A stretch of 64,000 nt of DNA, taken from positions 7,807,371 through 7,871,370 of the forward strand of contig CM074185.1 in assembly GCA_037179385.1 (NCBI GenBank), given 5' to 3'. The first letter of the stretch is position 1, and each line of letters begins with the position of its first letter. Below the pieces are notes generated by a model. That model did no database searches. It saw nothing but the letters and a program-made list of their open reading frames with translations, and was not told the origin of the DNA. The translations under genes and the position numbers were made by a program. Of this stretch, positions 23,691 to 35,296 are shown piece after piece. The stretch is from Holothuria scabra (Eukaryota; Echinodermata; Holothuroidea; Aspidochirotida; Holothuriidae).

Positions 23691-26320
23691 TGTCAAAAAA
23701 ATAAGTGTTAAAACACCAATAATGACATAACAATCACCCTGAATCTATATTTACTACATAAAGGGTAAGGAATCATGCAAAAGTCAAGTAATACAATGTT
23801 AGAAACCACAGTTGCTGTAAAGTCAAAATTACGAAAAATTAGGTCTCCAATATAGTTTTGATGACTCGTCATTGTTGACAATACTTTGCTGGGTTCACAT
23901 GGCATTCATCAAGCCCATTGGATTTTTCTTGCTCAATATAGTAACAGTAACGACAAATTAGGCCTCTAATAAAGTTACTGTGACAACGAAATGGCTAACG
24001 AAATATTTTTGATTTAAAAGGCATGTAATAAGCTCTACGGATTGTGTTAGAACATGTTTTGATCTGTCCATAATATTTTAGTGGTATTGGACCACCTACC
24101 ATCCGGATGCCATTGTTTTTTGCGGGCGATTTGGATTTTCCCAATTGCGTTAACTAGCTCATTTCCATATTTGAACCTATGCTTATTGTAGAAATATACT
24201 TTTCGGAATAAAAATAAGAAAAGTAAGTAAAGTAAAGTAAAGTAAAGTAAAGTAAAGTAAAGTTTTCAGTAATATCTATAGTTCTTCGGAAGTTTTCACT
24301 TCTGTGTATTCAGCTCTAGCCCATTCAACAGTCCAAGATTATTTTAAAATCTTCAATCTACTATATAAACTAATCTACTTCATCTCAAGCTTGGTCAAAT
24401 GAGGTGATAAAAAGATTGAAACTAACATTGCAACATGTATTACTGGTCAGAAAATATATTAAGTCTATCATTTTGAAATTCAAAATGGCGACTTCCCATG
24501 ATAGAGTACAGTAATTAATGAAAATATTCCAAATTCATCACACCAAACTAGACAGAGTTAAATAAAACAAACTCGTTCGGAGAAAATAAATTTAACAGTA
24601 TCTCAAATTTGTACTGTTGTGGCCTGTTCTACTCCTTTAACAAGTATATTGACACCAAACCGCCATCTTGGAACAGAAGCCATGTACAGAATGGAGAAGT
24701 GACTGTACTTTAGGAAGTATTCCCAGTATTGGTAATGGTTACTCTGCTTACGTCAAATATATCCCCTGTAAATTCATTGAAAGTTTCTGAAAACCATAGC
24801 AATGGAATATTAACTTGGTTAAGCTAGTACTGCCCCATTATGAGCTAATTCCACAAAACAGGGGTGAAAGTGAATTGCCCTGTGACCATCATCTTAAAAT
24901 CGATATAATATGCTTCTGCAACAAAGTTTAGACATCCTATGGGATGTATTCGTTGCACTATGTGACAGGTTTTATTACTTTATTGATAGGGAATTTCCAC
25001 ACAAATATAGAAATGAGAAGAATCGTAAGAAGTGCATTGACCCCTAGCCACCATCTTGGCACAGAAGCAACATATATAAACAAATAGTGGAATTAATTAA
25101 CACTGTATCCTATTCATGTCGGATTTATGCTGTAATTGCCCATATTTTGTCCAAACACTACAAATATATCTGAAAGCCGTCGAAGTGAGCAATGAAATTG
25201 GTTTAGCTAGTTATGCCCCCATAGGGTAAATGTCAAGGAAAGGTGTGGGGTGGTGGAGTGATGGGAGTGCCTAAATCAATTGACCGTTAAGTACTACCTT
25301 AGAATAGATACAAAATGTACTTAACAAAGTTCAGGACTGCTGAAGATTGCATCGCAGTGCACAAACAAACGAGTGGTCATTTCTTTCTTGATCGAAAATT
25401 CTGATTCAAAGATAGATATAAGGAGAAAATACAACATTGACCCCTAGCCACCATCTTGGTTTACAAGCTATGTGTGTAAGAAAGAGCGCCCTTGTCCTGG
25501 GTTGTATTTTTCGATGCCTTTTGACCAAATATCGCCGTTGTTCTAATCGAAAACGAGCATTAAATGCTGGAATTCAAGAAAAATGGGCCAAAAGTGCATT
25601 GACCGATGGCAGCCATCTTGGATATGATACAAGATGTCGGAAAATCAACACAAGCATGTATCTTGTAATCACAATCCTGAATGTTACATTTAAAACCCAA
25701 ACTGTACAATATTGGTTGTATTTGGGCCCAATCAGTTGCACTGTTTGAGTTGATGCGAAATGAGATCAGGGCGAGATACTATTTTAGGTACAAAATTCTA
25801 TTTCCTGAAATTTCAAATTGTTTACTTTGAAAGTCTGTAACTTTCGTTTTTAAAAAGCAATAAATTGTAATTTTGAAACAATAGTACCTATCTATAAGAA
25901 ACATTTTTAGGAAAGTTTCAATATATTATCTTTAGATTTGTAAAAAATTTGAAGAAATATGTCAATCAATGTAACATAAATTTCGGGAAAATTGACTAAA
26001 AATTACACTTTTTGCTCCAAAATGTAACTTACTTCAGCACAATATCCATGAAATTTGGTACCATTGGATAGAAAATTTAATTGTCTTTCATATGACACCT
26101 TACAAGTTTTGGTTGAAGGTTGAATCAAAGTTTTATTATCAAACATAATGATGCCTTCTAAAACATGGCCGCCATTTTAAAAAATGGGCGCCAGACCTAC
26201 TAGCAACGGATGGTGTACGGCAGACTCACATATTTGAACATCCCAGGTGTCTCGCTTCATGGTGATATACTTCGTAATTGGTACCTAGTTCATCTACCCC
26301 CAAGTCACTGGGCTGCCGGT
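23690..26320 (-). repeat. Right arm of the ~11.4-kb palindrome
   Basis: Reverse complement of 14903-22100 without the LINE or the (TTC)n tract. AAGATGG-type cores appear on the minus strand as CCATCTT or variants near 24663, 24888, 25051, 25296, 25451 and 25612. It ends at 26320 with CAAGTCACTGGGCTGCCGGT. A pentanucleotide run (AGTAA)n at 24222-24263 corresponds to the TTACTTACTTAC stretch near 20480 in the left arm. A 103-codon open frame (25437-25748) mirrors 15477-15788 but shows no sign of protein-level conservation. Confidence 0.85.
24222..24263 (+). repeat. (AAAGT)n microsatellite
   Basis: Roughly eight AGTAA units in a row within the right palindrome arm; the left arm has only a short related stretch near 20478-20500. 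Confidence 0.9.
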
Positions 26321-26328
26321 GTATATGT

Positions 26329-26575
26329 TGTTAGTTAGACATTAGTTTAACCGCTCAGTTCTTTATCAATTGCTTAAAGTCGGTGCATCCACACAGCCTT
26401 TTTTCAGGTGTGGCTCACTGGCTTGTTTTCTCTATTCCCTTGCTTTTGCTGAGCACCGAGCGCAGTTGCAGAAGGTTCCATTTTTAGAGTCTTCGGTAGA
26501 GCCTGGCCAGGAGTCTCTCAAATGCAATTTCGACGCCCTAACCTCTTGACCATGCCGTCGACCAGCACTAAGAAT
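26329..26575 (-). mobile_element. tRNA-derived SINE, minus strand
   Basis: Tail-side strings (TTGTTAGTTAG) come first, then the body blocks CAGGTGTGGCTCACTGGC and TTGTTTTCTCTATTCCC and GAGCACCGAGCGCAGTTGC. Last, on the reverse strand, comes a tRNA-like head with an A-box-like TGGTCAAGAGGTTAGGGCG near 26525-26550. It starts only about 8 bp after the end of the palindrome. Pol III internal promoters are expected for this class. Confidence 0.7.
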
Positions 26576-27884
<1,309 letters not shown>

Positions 27885-27929
27885 AATTGGTAAAGCTGGA
27901 AAATCTGGCTGAGGTGAAAAAACGATGGT

Positions 27930-28002
27930 GACCCCACCGGAATTCGAACTCGGGACCTCCCGCTTTCTAGTGCGGACGCTCTACCCACTGAGCTATGAAG
28001 CC
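27930..28002 (-). tRNA. tRNA-like sequence (probable pseudogene or SINE head)
   Basis: On the minus strand it reads GGCTTCA, an A-box-like TAGCTCAGTGGGTAGAGC, an anticodon-arm region with CCGC/GCGG pairing around an ACTAGAAA loop, and a T-arm with GAGTTCGAATTCCGG. The acceptor stem pairs only through several G-U wobbles, and the anticodon loop is one base too long, so I doubt it is a functional tRNA. It sits beside a (TA)n array, as does the second tRNA-like sequence at 35297-35369. Confidence 0.5.
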
Positions 28003-28210
28003 AAGTTGGTTTGGCCCTTGTTCAAATAACAGATGAAGCAACTCGCAATTCACCTCATGAGCAGGCGCCTAATTTTTTGGAACAGCACAAGTTCTCGTTT
28101 GACTCAAGCCCAACCAGAGATCAAAGTTGATGCTATCCAGCTGAACACAATTGTTTATTCGTCAGCGGATCTCCGAAGAGATACAGAAACCTGTGGAAGC
28201 AGAGATGAAG

Positions 28211-28212
<2 letters not shown>

Positions 28213-28284
<72 letters not shown>
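28213..28284. repeat. (TA)n microsatellite
   Basis: About 36 TA units. The 200 bp between it and the tRNA-like sequence has no recognisable gene. Confidence 0.95.
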
Positions 28285-28286
<2 letters not shown>

Positions 28287-28746
28287 GTTTGCATATATTC
28301 TTAATCAGCAGATCTCCCTTTATGTTCAGTTGACGTTCAAATGTATTTTTTTAGTTTCTGCTTTATATTGAAATTATGGGGTTTGTACAGGGAGTACTCG
28401 ATACTTATAGCTACCTCGGTGGTGATTACTTGTTAGAAATTTTGTTAAACGTCTTACATAAAAGAAACGTCACTCCCCTGAAGTAAAATGTTGAAATTTT
28501 AAAAGTAATAACTATCAAGAAAGTACAACATACTTTGAATGTTTGAACAGGGTACCACCCCAGTAGTTTTTGAAGGTCATTGAACGTTATACATTATTCA
28601 GAAGCTTTTTTTCATTTGCTTGATGAAAGCACGAAATCTAACCCGATTTCACCAACATATAATGCACGTTAGACTCTGACAACCATATTTTGCTAAAAAT
28701 GAAATATACAATTTCAAACACTGCGTCATTTTTTTTAAATTGGCAG

Positions 28747-29497
28747 ACGCGAAAGTGAAGCCTCAACAATGTCAGACTCAAACATGTCAGAATTCCAAAA
28801 ATGGATAAAGCAGACGTCAGAAGATGAAAGGTCAAGTGACATCGTTGAACTATTCCTGCAACTTCTGAATGATTGCGAGTATTTGAAGCAAAGGAACTCC
28901 AGCTTAAATTCGGACCTCGCATTGATGAGAAGGATATTGCAGAGCCAGGAGAGGAGAATTCAGCAAGCACAGAATAGAATGTATCAACAAGAGGCAGCTA
29001 TTACGTCTTTGCAGGAGGAGATGAATTACCTTGAAAATGTTTCTTACGAAGGTGTCACATTAATTGAGATAAAAAATTATCAACAACAAAAGCATTATGC
29101 CAAAGCATGTGGTCAACCTTGTATACACTCCAAAGACTTTTATACAAATCGCTCGGGTTACAAAATGTGTGCACAGGTTTATCTTCATGGTGATTGTGAT
29201 GGGAAGGGCACGCATTTGTCTGTCTACGTTCTTTTAAAGCAAGGGCCAAATGACAATTACTTGAGTTGGCCATTCCAACAACGTATTTCTTTTACCCTCC
29301 TTAACCAGGCTGGTAAGGGGCATATCAGGAATGTTATCAGGGCGGACCCGTACAGTCCCTCCTTTCAAAAGCCTGTCAAAGAAATGAATGTTGCATCAGG
29401 CTTTACCATGTTTGCCGCTCAAAACGTAATTGAAGACCCCGAGGAAGGCTTTATTAGGGATGATACAATTGCCATTAAAGTGGCAGTTCATGAATAA
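28747..29497 (+). CDS. TRAF-family protein, coiled coil plus TRAF-C/MATH domain
   Basis: The open frame 28769-29497 encodes 242 residues. Residues about 20-90 are polar and heptad-like, a coiled coil (TRAF-N type). Residues about 92-240 form a TRAF-C (MATH) domain: YEGVTLIEI, then SKDFYTNRSGYKMCAQVYLHGD (residues 121-142), GTHLSVYVLLKQGPNDNYLSWPF (147-169), PSFQKPVKEMNVASG and a terminal DDTIAIKV. These match TRAF adaptor proteins, which trimerise below TNF-receptor or Toll/IL-1-type receptors. RING and TRAF zinc fingers are absent here. A polypyrimidine stretch and CAG at 28744-28746 look like a 3' splice site, so this is probably the last exon of a larger TRAF, with upstream exons not visible. 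If unspliced, the first ATG (28769) follows an in-frame stop and gives a RING-less TRAF. An ATTAAA at 30055 may be the poly(A) signal. Confidence 0.85.
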
Positions 29498-30080
29498 GCA
29501 CCGTTCACACAGTTGAAAAGGCCGTTGAACCACAATACTATATTTCTTGGACCAAAAATTTCTTTCAGGGCGGTGTTCAATTTTCCTACTTTGATTTTTC
29601 TTTCGTTTGACCTTGTTTTGTCATATTTCAAGTCTCACGTGCATCAAAATTAAGTTAAGATGTAGCTGTCAGAACAGACCCACCGAAGTTCTCATCAGAT
29701 AACACTTGTTGCAGAGTAGACCCATCGAAGTTCTCATCAGATAACATTTGTTGAGTATTGCAACTAAATGCCACACGACTAAACAGCGTCTATGATTTAG
29801 TTCTGGTATGAACTTTCATTTTATCTTCTAGTGTCCATGGAGGAACACTCTAGCTTACTTTGGGTACATTTGCTCAGTTTATTACAGAGATCAAATGTAC
29901 TACGTTATACACAGGGTTGCTTTCATTGTTCTAGTTTTTGCAAAGGGCACGCTAAGGTAAGCGAGTGAACGTTTGTAATGAACGGCAAGTAGCAACCCAT
30001 ATCTTTTAATTATCGTTCCAAGACCTTTGTAATTTATATGCAATGTGGGATAACATTAAACTTTTCGTTGATGTTTGCGT
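29498..30080 (+). other. Probable 3' UTR of the TRAF gene
   Basis: Non-coding sequence after the stop. It holds a 42-bp imperfect tandem duplication at 29676-29760 (AGACCC(A)(C/T)CGAAGTTCTC units) and an ATTAAA hexamer at 30055-30060 that could direct polyadenylation. The extent is inferred. Confidence 0.4.
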
Positions 30081-30223
30081 TGTTTAATTCGTGCTTTTAA
30101 ATCTTTTTAAGTTATACGTATCTTTATCTTTATATCAATTTTTACAGAGAAGTGTTTGAAATTCTCTATCTTCAGACAACATAATAAGACAAGATATTTG
30201 GTTTTAGTTAAGGTGGGTAGAAA

Positions 30224-30391
30224 ACACTGTAAAAACACTTACGATAGATTTACAGAACAACGAAATAAAGAGAAAAATAATGATTACAGAAAAGTTCTGT
30301 ACACTTATTACCACAACTTTTCTGTAATCTGTATGTTTCTCTTTGTTTTTTGTTCTGTAAATTTACATCGACTATGTGGTACTTTTAACAG
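30224..30391. mobile_element. Palindromic MITE (CACTGT...AACAG(T) ends)
   Basis: Left CACTGTAAAAACAC and right TTTTAACAGTA are inverted. Inner blocks ATTTACAGAACAACGAAAT and TTTTGTTCTGTAAATTTAC mirror one another. The centre is a 15-bp perfect stem (GATTACAGAAAAGTT / AACTTTTCTGTAATC). End sequence links it to the element at 6455-7773. The surrounding open frame (30156-30596) is not a gene. Confidence 0.65.
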
Positions 30392-30854
30392 TACATGGGC
30401 ATACTCCTCACGGATATTTTCATCTGTCTCGCTGCCCCCAGTCTTTGGACATTTACTGCATTCATTAAATTCGGTATTTTATATGCTTGTTAAGAGGCTT
30501 CTTTTAACTAAAGATGTTTTTAAAAGTATTCAGTTTAAAATATATATTACATTCCCAGTTACTGTACACGTCAAGATTGCATTCGTGCTGTTATGATTAT
30601 CAGGGTATTTAAGCTGATTGAACATACCGACGAAATCCTACACAAGGTACACAAAGATCAGTGTAGGACATCAATTCAGATTTTCCATTGTATTTCTTGT
30701 AGTATGTATGGCATTTGGAAACTGTGTTGAGAGTTAAGCTCTCCTATCCAATGTTGTTTGTTAGGAAGTTAAGTGGCCTGGGTTACCATTCCACCATCAC
30801 TCAGAATTAGAAAGGGTGCAAACTCTTTCTAGAAAAACCCTCTTGGCTATCAAG

Positions 30855-31070
30855 AAAAGAAATCCCCAGAACCGATTTAAGGCTCCCCTTGTTGTAACAC
30901 GTAATCCAAAACTTCCAAACTTGAGATCTATAATTAATAAGCACTTCCATATTTTACATAGAGACAGCCGAGACATCTTAAGTCACATTTAGTGAGGGCC
31001 AAACTAGAAGAAAATGTTACAAGAGAACGTAGTGGTTGCTATGAAACCCATAGTAAGAACTGTGTCACAT
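30855..31070 (+). pseudogene. Retroelement C-terminal fragment (Penelope/GIY-YIG-associated type)
   Basis: The translation gives FKAPLVVTRNPKLPNLR and SIINKHFHIL, ending at a stop near 30990. It is followed in another frame by VRAKLEENV and a GCYETHSKNCVT segment. The order (LP-N-LR/INK, then LVRAKL, then Gly-x-Tyr and Cys pairs) resembles the linker that precedes GIY-YIG endonucleases in Penelope-like and related retroelements. At least one frame change separates the parts. It may be a different lineage from the PLE copies downstream, because its join to the GIY-YIG fragment at about 31222 looks chimeric. Confidence 0.5.
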
Positions 31071-31092
31071 GAAAGATATTAATATTTTTCAG

Positions 31093-31186
31093 CTTTCTCC
31101 GGTCGCACTGCTGACAAATCTGTTGGTTTCTTGCAATTGCAAGAAACCAACAGTTTCATTAGTTTCATCAGTTCGACCGGAGAAAG
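31093..31186 (+). repeat. 94-nt extended hairpin containing a 34-bp perfect palindrome
   Basis: 31120-31153 is a perfect palindrome (17-bp arms, CTGTTGGTTTCTTGCAA and its inverse). Outside it, CTTTCTCCGGTCG (31093-31105) pairs with CGACCGGAGAAAG (31174-31186), and ACTGCTGA nearly pairs with TCATCAGT. It lies between the two PLE-related fragments. It could be a template-switch product, a terminal hairpin of an element or a small-RNA precursor. Confidence 0.8.
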
Positions 31187-31221
31187 GTTCTAAAACTTGC
31201 TCCTCAATTTGGGGCAGTTTA

Positions 31222-31565
31222 TTAACAACGAAGAAACATACATTGGTCTAACAGAGAACACATTCAAAACAAGATACACCGCCCACAAGTCGAGCTTTAA
31301 ACACAAAGACAAAAGACACGCAACTGCACTCAGTGAATACATCTGGAAACTAAAGGATACAAATGTAGAACACTCCGTAAAATGGAAACTCATGAACAAA
31401 GCTCGAGCATACTCCACTTCATCTAAAACTTGTAATCTCTGTCTGGAAGAAAAGTTCTTCATTATACTCAAACCTTCCTTAGCAACTCTAAATAAAAGAA
31501 ACGAACTGGTAAGCTCTTGTAGACACAGGAACAAACATCTACTGTGTAATTATTCTAATAGGTAA
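31222..31565 (+). pseudogene. Penelope-like GIY-YIG endonuclease fragment, plus-strand copy
   Basis: Homology to the minus-strand copy begins at [18 protein letters not shown] (the YIG motif and downstream Arg), then [22 protein letters not shown] (candidate catalytic Glu), [20 protein letters not shown] and [18 protein letters not shown]. This is the C-terminal endonuclease domain that Penelope-like elements use to nick the target. The GIY half and the reverse transcriptase are missing upstream. The frame is intact to a stop at 31563-31565. Confidence 0.85.
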
Positions 31566-31861
31566 TGTATCTTGGCTCGCTGTACACCGTTCGTGCCTGT
31601 TCACATCGAACACGGAACCAACACGTGCTTAAAAACGGACACGTTCAAAAGCAGCGAACATATACGTATTTAACGTTATTGACATCATTCTACTTCAGGC
31701 TTCTGAGGAGTGAGGACCTACATTATTGGCCCTTACGAAACAGTTCTGTAAAGCTATGTTGTAAGAACTTATTGCAACCTTTTCAATATTACAGCTCCCT
31801 TCACAGGGTTGAGCACTTTACCATTGCCTGGTTGACATTACTATTAATTTTTACTATTACG
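31566..31861 (+). mobile_element. Penelope-like terminal repeat (3' UTR/pLTR), plus-strand copy
   Basis: Non-coding tail following the endonuclease fragment. It contains a hammerhead ribozyme (31698-31755) and a TTATTGCAACCTTTTCAATA block, and stops at a (TA)n array. Nearly the same sequence follows the two minus-strand copies (31976-32190 and 34345-34690). Confidence 0.75.
31698..31755 (+). ncRNA. Type I hammerhead ribozyme, PLE copy 1
   Basis: Core CTGAGGA (31703-31709), stem II GTGAGG/CCTTAC (31710-31715 with 31731-31736), GAAA (31737-31740), short stem III ACAG-TT-CTGT with cleavage triplet GTA ending at 31750, and stem I GGCTT/AAGCT. All invariant core bases are present. Very short stem III hammerheads are described in Penelope-like elements, where they may act as dimers. 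Self-cleavage is inferred from the fold. Confidence 0.82.
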
Positions 31862-31969
<108 letters not shown>

Positions 31970-31975
31970 GAATAG

Positions 31976-32192
31976 GTTGCAATAAGTTCTTACAACATAG
32001 CTTTACAGAACTGTTTCGTAAGGGCCAATAAAGTAGGTCCTCACTCCTCAGAAGCCTGAAGTAGAATGATGTCAATAACGTTAACTACGTATGTGTTCGC
32101 TGCTTTTGAACGTGTCCGTTTTAAAGCACGTGTTCGTTCCGTGTTCGTTCAATGTGAACAGGCAAGAACGGTGTACAGCGAGCCAAGATACA
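31976..32192 (-). mobile_element. Penelope-like terminal repeat of the main minus-strand copy
   Basis: 3' non-coding region of the 32193-34334 element, near-identical to 34480-34690 and to the plus-strand tail. It includes a hammerhead ribozyme and ends at the (TA)n array. Confidence 0.75.
31999..32056 (-). ncRNA. Type I hammerhead ribozyme, PLE copy 2
   Basis: Same fold as the plus-strand copy, read on the minus strand: GGCTT, CTGAGGA, GTGAGG...CCTTAC stem II, GAAA, ACAGTTCTGT stem III, GTA cleavage site, AAGCT. The only change noted is within the stem II loop (ACTTT instead of ACATT), which leaves the core intact. Confidence 0.82.
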
Positions 32193-34334
32193 TTACCTAT
32201 TGGAATAATTGCACAGTAGATGTTTGTGTCTGTGTCTACAAGAGCTTATCAGTTCGTTTCTTTTATTAAGAGTTGCTAAGGAAGGTTTGAGTATAATGAA
32301 GAACTTTTCTTTCAGACAGAGATTACAAGTATTAGAGGATGTGGAGTGTGCTCGCGATCGGGCTTTGTTCATGAGTTTCCATTTTACGGAGTGTTCTACA
32401 TTTGAATCCTTTAGTTTCCAGATGTATTCACTGAGTGCAGTTGCGTTTCTTTTGTCTTTGTGTTTAAAGCTAGACTTGTGGGCGGCGTATCTTGTTTTGA
32501 ATGTGTTCTCTGTTAGACCAATGTATGTTTCTTCGTTGTGGTTGCCGTGGCGTGTTACAGTTGCTTGGTACACAATGTTGTTCGTGAGGCAGTTGCCTTC
32601 CAATGGGCACTCGCTTTGCTTTCTGCAATTGCAGTTGCTTCGCGTTTCTGGTTGTTCTTCCTGTTTCGCCAGTATGTATTTGTTGTGGCTGATATAATTT
32701 GGTTTATGTTTGCCATGCAGCTGTAACTCAGTTTCACCGTGTTTCTGTTGAGTAAAGTATGTAGTTTGTGCCCAGGTGGGAAGCAGCTGTCCAAGAGGTT
32801 AAAAAATTTCTTGCCAATGTTGGTTGTGACACTATCACTATACGGGGGGTTGAACCATGTTATGTTCCTATTTCGTCTCCGTTTCGGGGCTCCCTTTGAA
32901 TGACTGGTGCTAGGGGATTGGGTCTCGTACTTAAGGTTGTACCCATAGCCACTTCTTTGTAATGCTTCTTGGTATACGGGCGATGATGTGTTGAATTTGT
33001 TTTCGTCGGATGAATTGTTGGATAGTCTCCTGTTGATGCTTTCTGGGATGTTCTTTATGATAAGTGGAGGGTGGTTGCTCTCTTTGTGCACATAGAGAGG
33101 GGTGTTGTTGGGTTTCATGTATGGCTTGTATGTGCTTGTGCTAAGATCAAGGGTAGGGTCCAAGAAGTTCACTATTTTTTTGTTTGCTTCAATTTCTATT
33201 TTAAGCTTGTTTTTTTGAGAATATCTTGCATATTTCTTTCTTTAATTTTTCTGTTTGCCTTGGTGTTGCTTTGCAAACAGCCAAACCGTTGTCTCTGTAT
33301 AGGCCGACATTCATGTTAATGTGCTGAAGTTGTGATAGGAGGTACAATCCTATTAGTTCACAAGTTTCAGCACTGTCGAAACTACCCATGGTGACATCGA
33401 ATAAAGATTCGGTACGATTGCACCATAGTGTTTCAACGTTGAACAGCATAGTTTTCTTTGTGTGGAAGATAATATGCCTTTCGAATGCTGGTATGTCTGT
33501 GTAGTTTGATGCAAAGTCTAAAGTCTCGTTGAGGAGGTCGGCAGTAATCGAGAGGTAAAACTCACAAATGTCAAAAGCAATGGACGATTGTTGGTGTTTG
33601 TCGTGTATTTCACTAAACCAGTCTATGACTTCACTTGTGTTCTTCCATTGGTTGTAACCTGTAGATTGTTTGATTTCTGAATTTATCCGTTCTAGTATTT
33701 GTTTGCTAATCTTTCCTAGTTCTGATTTTGATGGGTTGATTAGTCTGCATGTGGGTTTGTTGTTGAAGTTCGGTTTGTGGTCTTTTAGTGTAATAAATGC
33801 TTGTTTTTCCCTTGTGATGTCGACTCTGTCATTAATTTCAAGTTTTGAAGCTATAATTTTGTCAGCTGAAGTGATTTGATTGCGTGTGTTGGGCGGTGCT
33901 TTTGTATGCTTTGTTTACGTTTAGTTGTACCAGCTTGTTATACTGTTCAGGTTCTAATTTGTTAAAGTTGTTGGTTTTGTCAGCCGCAACGTATACTTTA
34001 CTGTCCGCTTTGATTTGGTCGTGTCGGTTTTTAACTGTGCTTGGAAGGGCTTGCGATTGTTGTTAAACTTAATATTCTGTACAAGGCTCATCGTGCCGTC
34101 CTCGAACTCTTTTAGTTCGGGTATCTGGGGCGGAGCCTTTGTCGATCGGAAGCCATAATGTTCTTTTTTGTTTACTCCGGTTTAAGGGTTAAGAAAGAAA
34201 TGAGTTCTCCATCTTACGTTCCTTAGAAATGATTTAGTTTTAGAGATGAATCTTTTCAAATAGCTCTTGTTTGACGGTATGGGTATGTTCTTTGTAGAAT
34301 ATCCGAAATTGACTCGGTCGAACCTATTGTCCAT
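32193..34334 (-). pseudogene. Penelope-like element ORF: reverse transcriptase, linker and GIY-YIG endonuclease (broken)
   Basis: The minus-strand ATG at 34334 opens NFGYSTKNIPIPS and FLRNVRWRTHFFLNP. An in-frame stop at 34182-34184 precedes HYGFRSTKAPPQIPELKEF and the KVYVAADKTNNF motif. After a frameshift near 33898 come ITLKDHKPNF and RLINPSKSELGKISK, FDICEFYLSI (catalytic motif A), TMGSFDSAETCELIGLYLLS and YRDNGLAVC. The family motif is YRDD; Asn at codon 33288-33290 replaces a catalytic Asp. A 7-T run (33212-33218) brings another frameshift before NFLDPTLDLS, ITWFNPPYSDSV and FFNLLDSCFPPGHKLHTLLN. A last shift near 32640 precedes CNCRKQSECPL, NIVYQATV and the [11 protein letters not shown] endonuclease. 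Order and length match EN-plus Penelope-like elements. It is non-functional as written. Confidence 0.9.
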
Positions 34335-34344
34335 TATGGTTTAC

Positions 34345-35041
34345 AAAGTGCTCAACAGAAAACTGGAGCTAAATAACCGTAATAGAAAAAAATAATACTT
34401 AATAATGTCAACCAGGCAATGGTAAAGTGCCCAACCCTGTGAAGGGAGCTGTAATATTGAAAAGGTTGCAATAAGTTCTTACAACATAGCTTTACAGAAC
34501 TGTTTCGTAAGGGCCAATAAAGTAGGTCCTCACTCCTCAGAAGCCTGAAGTAGAATGATGTCAATAACGTTAACTACGTATGTGTTCGCTGCTTTTGAAC
34601 GTGTCCGTTTTAAAGCACGTGTTCGTTCCGTGTTCGTTCAATGTGAACAGGCAAGAACGGTGTACAGCGAGCCAAGATACATTACCTATCGGAAAATTAC
34701 ACAGTAGATGTTTGTTCCTGTGTCTACAAGAGCTTATCAGTTCGTTTCTTTTATTAAGAGTTGCTAGGGAAGGTTTGAGTATAATGAAGAACCTTTCTTT
34801 CAGACAGAGATTACAAGTTTTAGAGAATGTGGAGTATGCTTGGGCTTTGTTCATGAGTTTCCATTTTACGGAGTGTTCTACATTTGAATCCTTCAGTTTC
34901 CAGATGTATTCACTGAGTGCAGTTGCGTTTCTTTTGTCTCTGTGTTTAAAGCTAGACTTGTGGGCGGCGTATCTTGTCTTGATTTGAATGTGTTCTCTGT
35001 TAGACCAATGTATGTTTCTTCGTTGCGGTTGTCGTGGCGTG

Positions 35042-35043
<2 letters not shown>
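34345..35043 (-). pseudogene. Partial Penelope-like copy (endonuclease plus terminal repeat) in tandem with the main copy
   Basis: Reading on the minus strand, the copy begins at the [13 protein letters not shown] segment, interrupted by a 4-base TCAA insertion that shifts frame. It continues through [20 protein letters not shown] and [20 protein letters not shown] to HLLCN (about 34690), then the terminal repeat with a hammerhead to about 34345. The main copy's ATG follows 10 bp later. A 3' partial copy directly upstream of a full copy is the head-to-tail arrangement described for Penelope-like elements (pLTR). Its upstream edge is cut by a (TA)n array. Confidence 0.85.
34488..34545 (-). ncRNA. 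Type I hammerhead ribozyme, PLE copy 3
   Basis: Identical core and stems to the ribozyme at 31999-32056, located in the terminal repeat of the partial upstream copy. Two ribozymes flank the main element on the same strand, as expected if they process a tandem transcript. Confidence 0.82.
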
Positions 35044-35261
<218 letters not shown>

Positions 35262-35296
35262 TATTTGAATTAAATTGACCAGTTCTTCCGGTAACA

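Noticed and set aside
27930..28002. Functional tRNA gene on the minus strand
   Set aside because: Weak acceptor stem and an over-long anticodon loop; more likely a SINE head or pseudogene.
28155..28205. Hammerhead-like string (GATCTC-CGAA-GAGAT then AGAAAC)
   Set aside because: No CTGANGA core precedes the stem, so the hammerhead core is incomplete.
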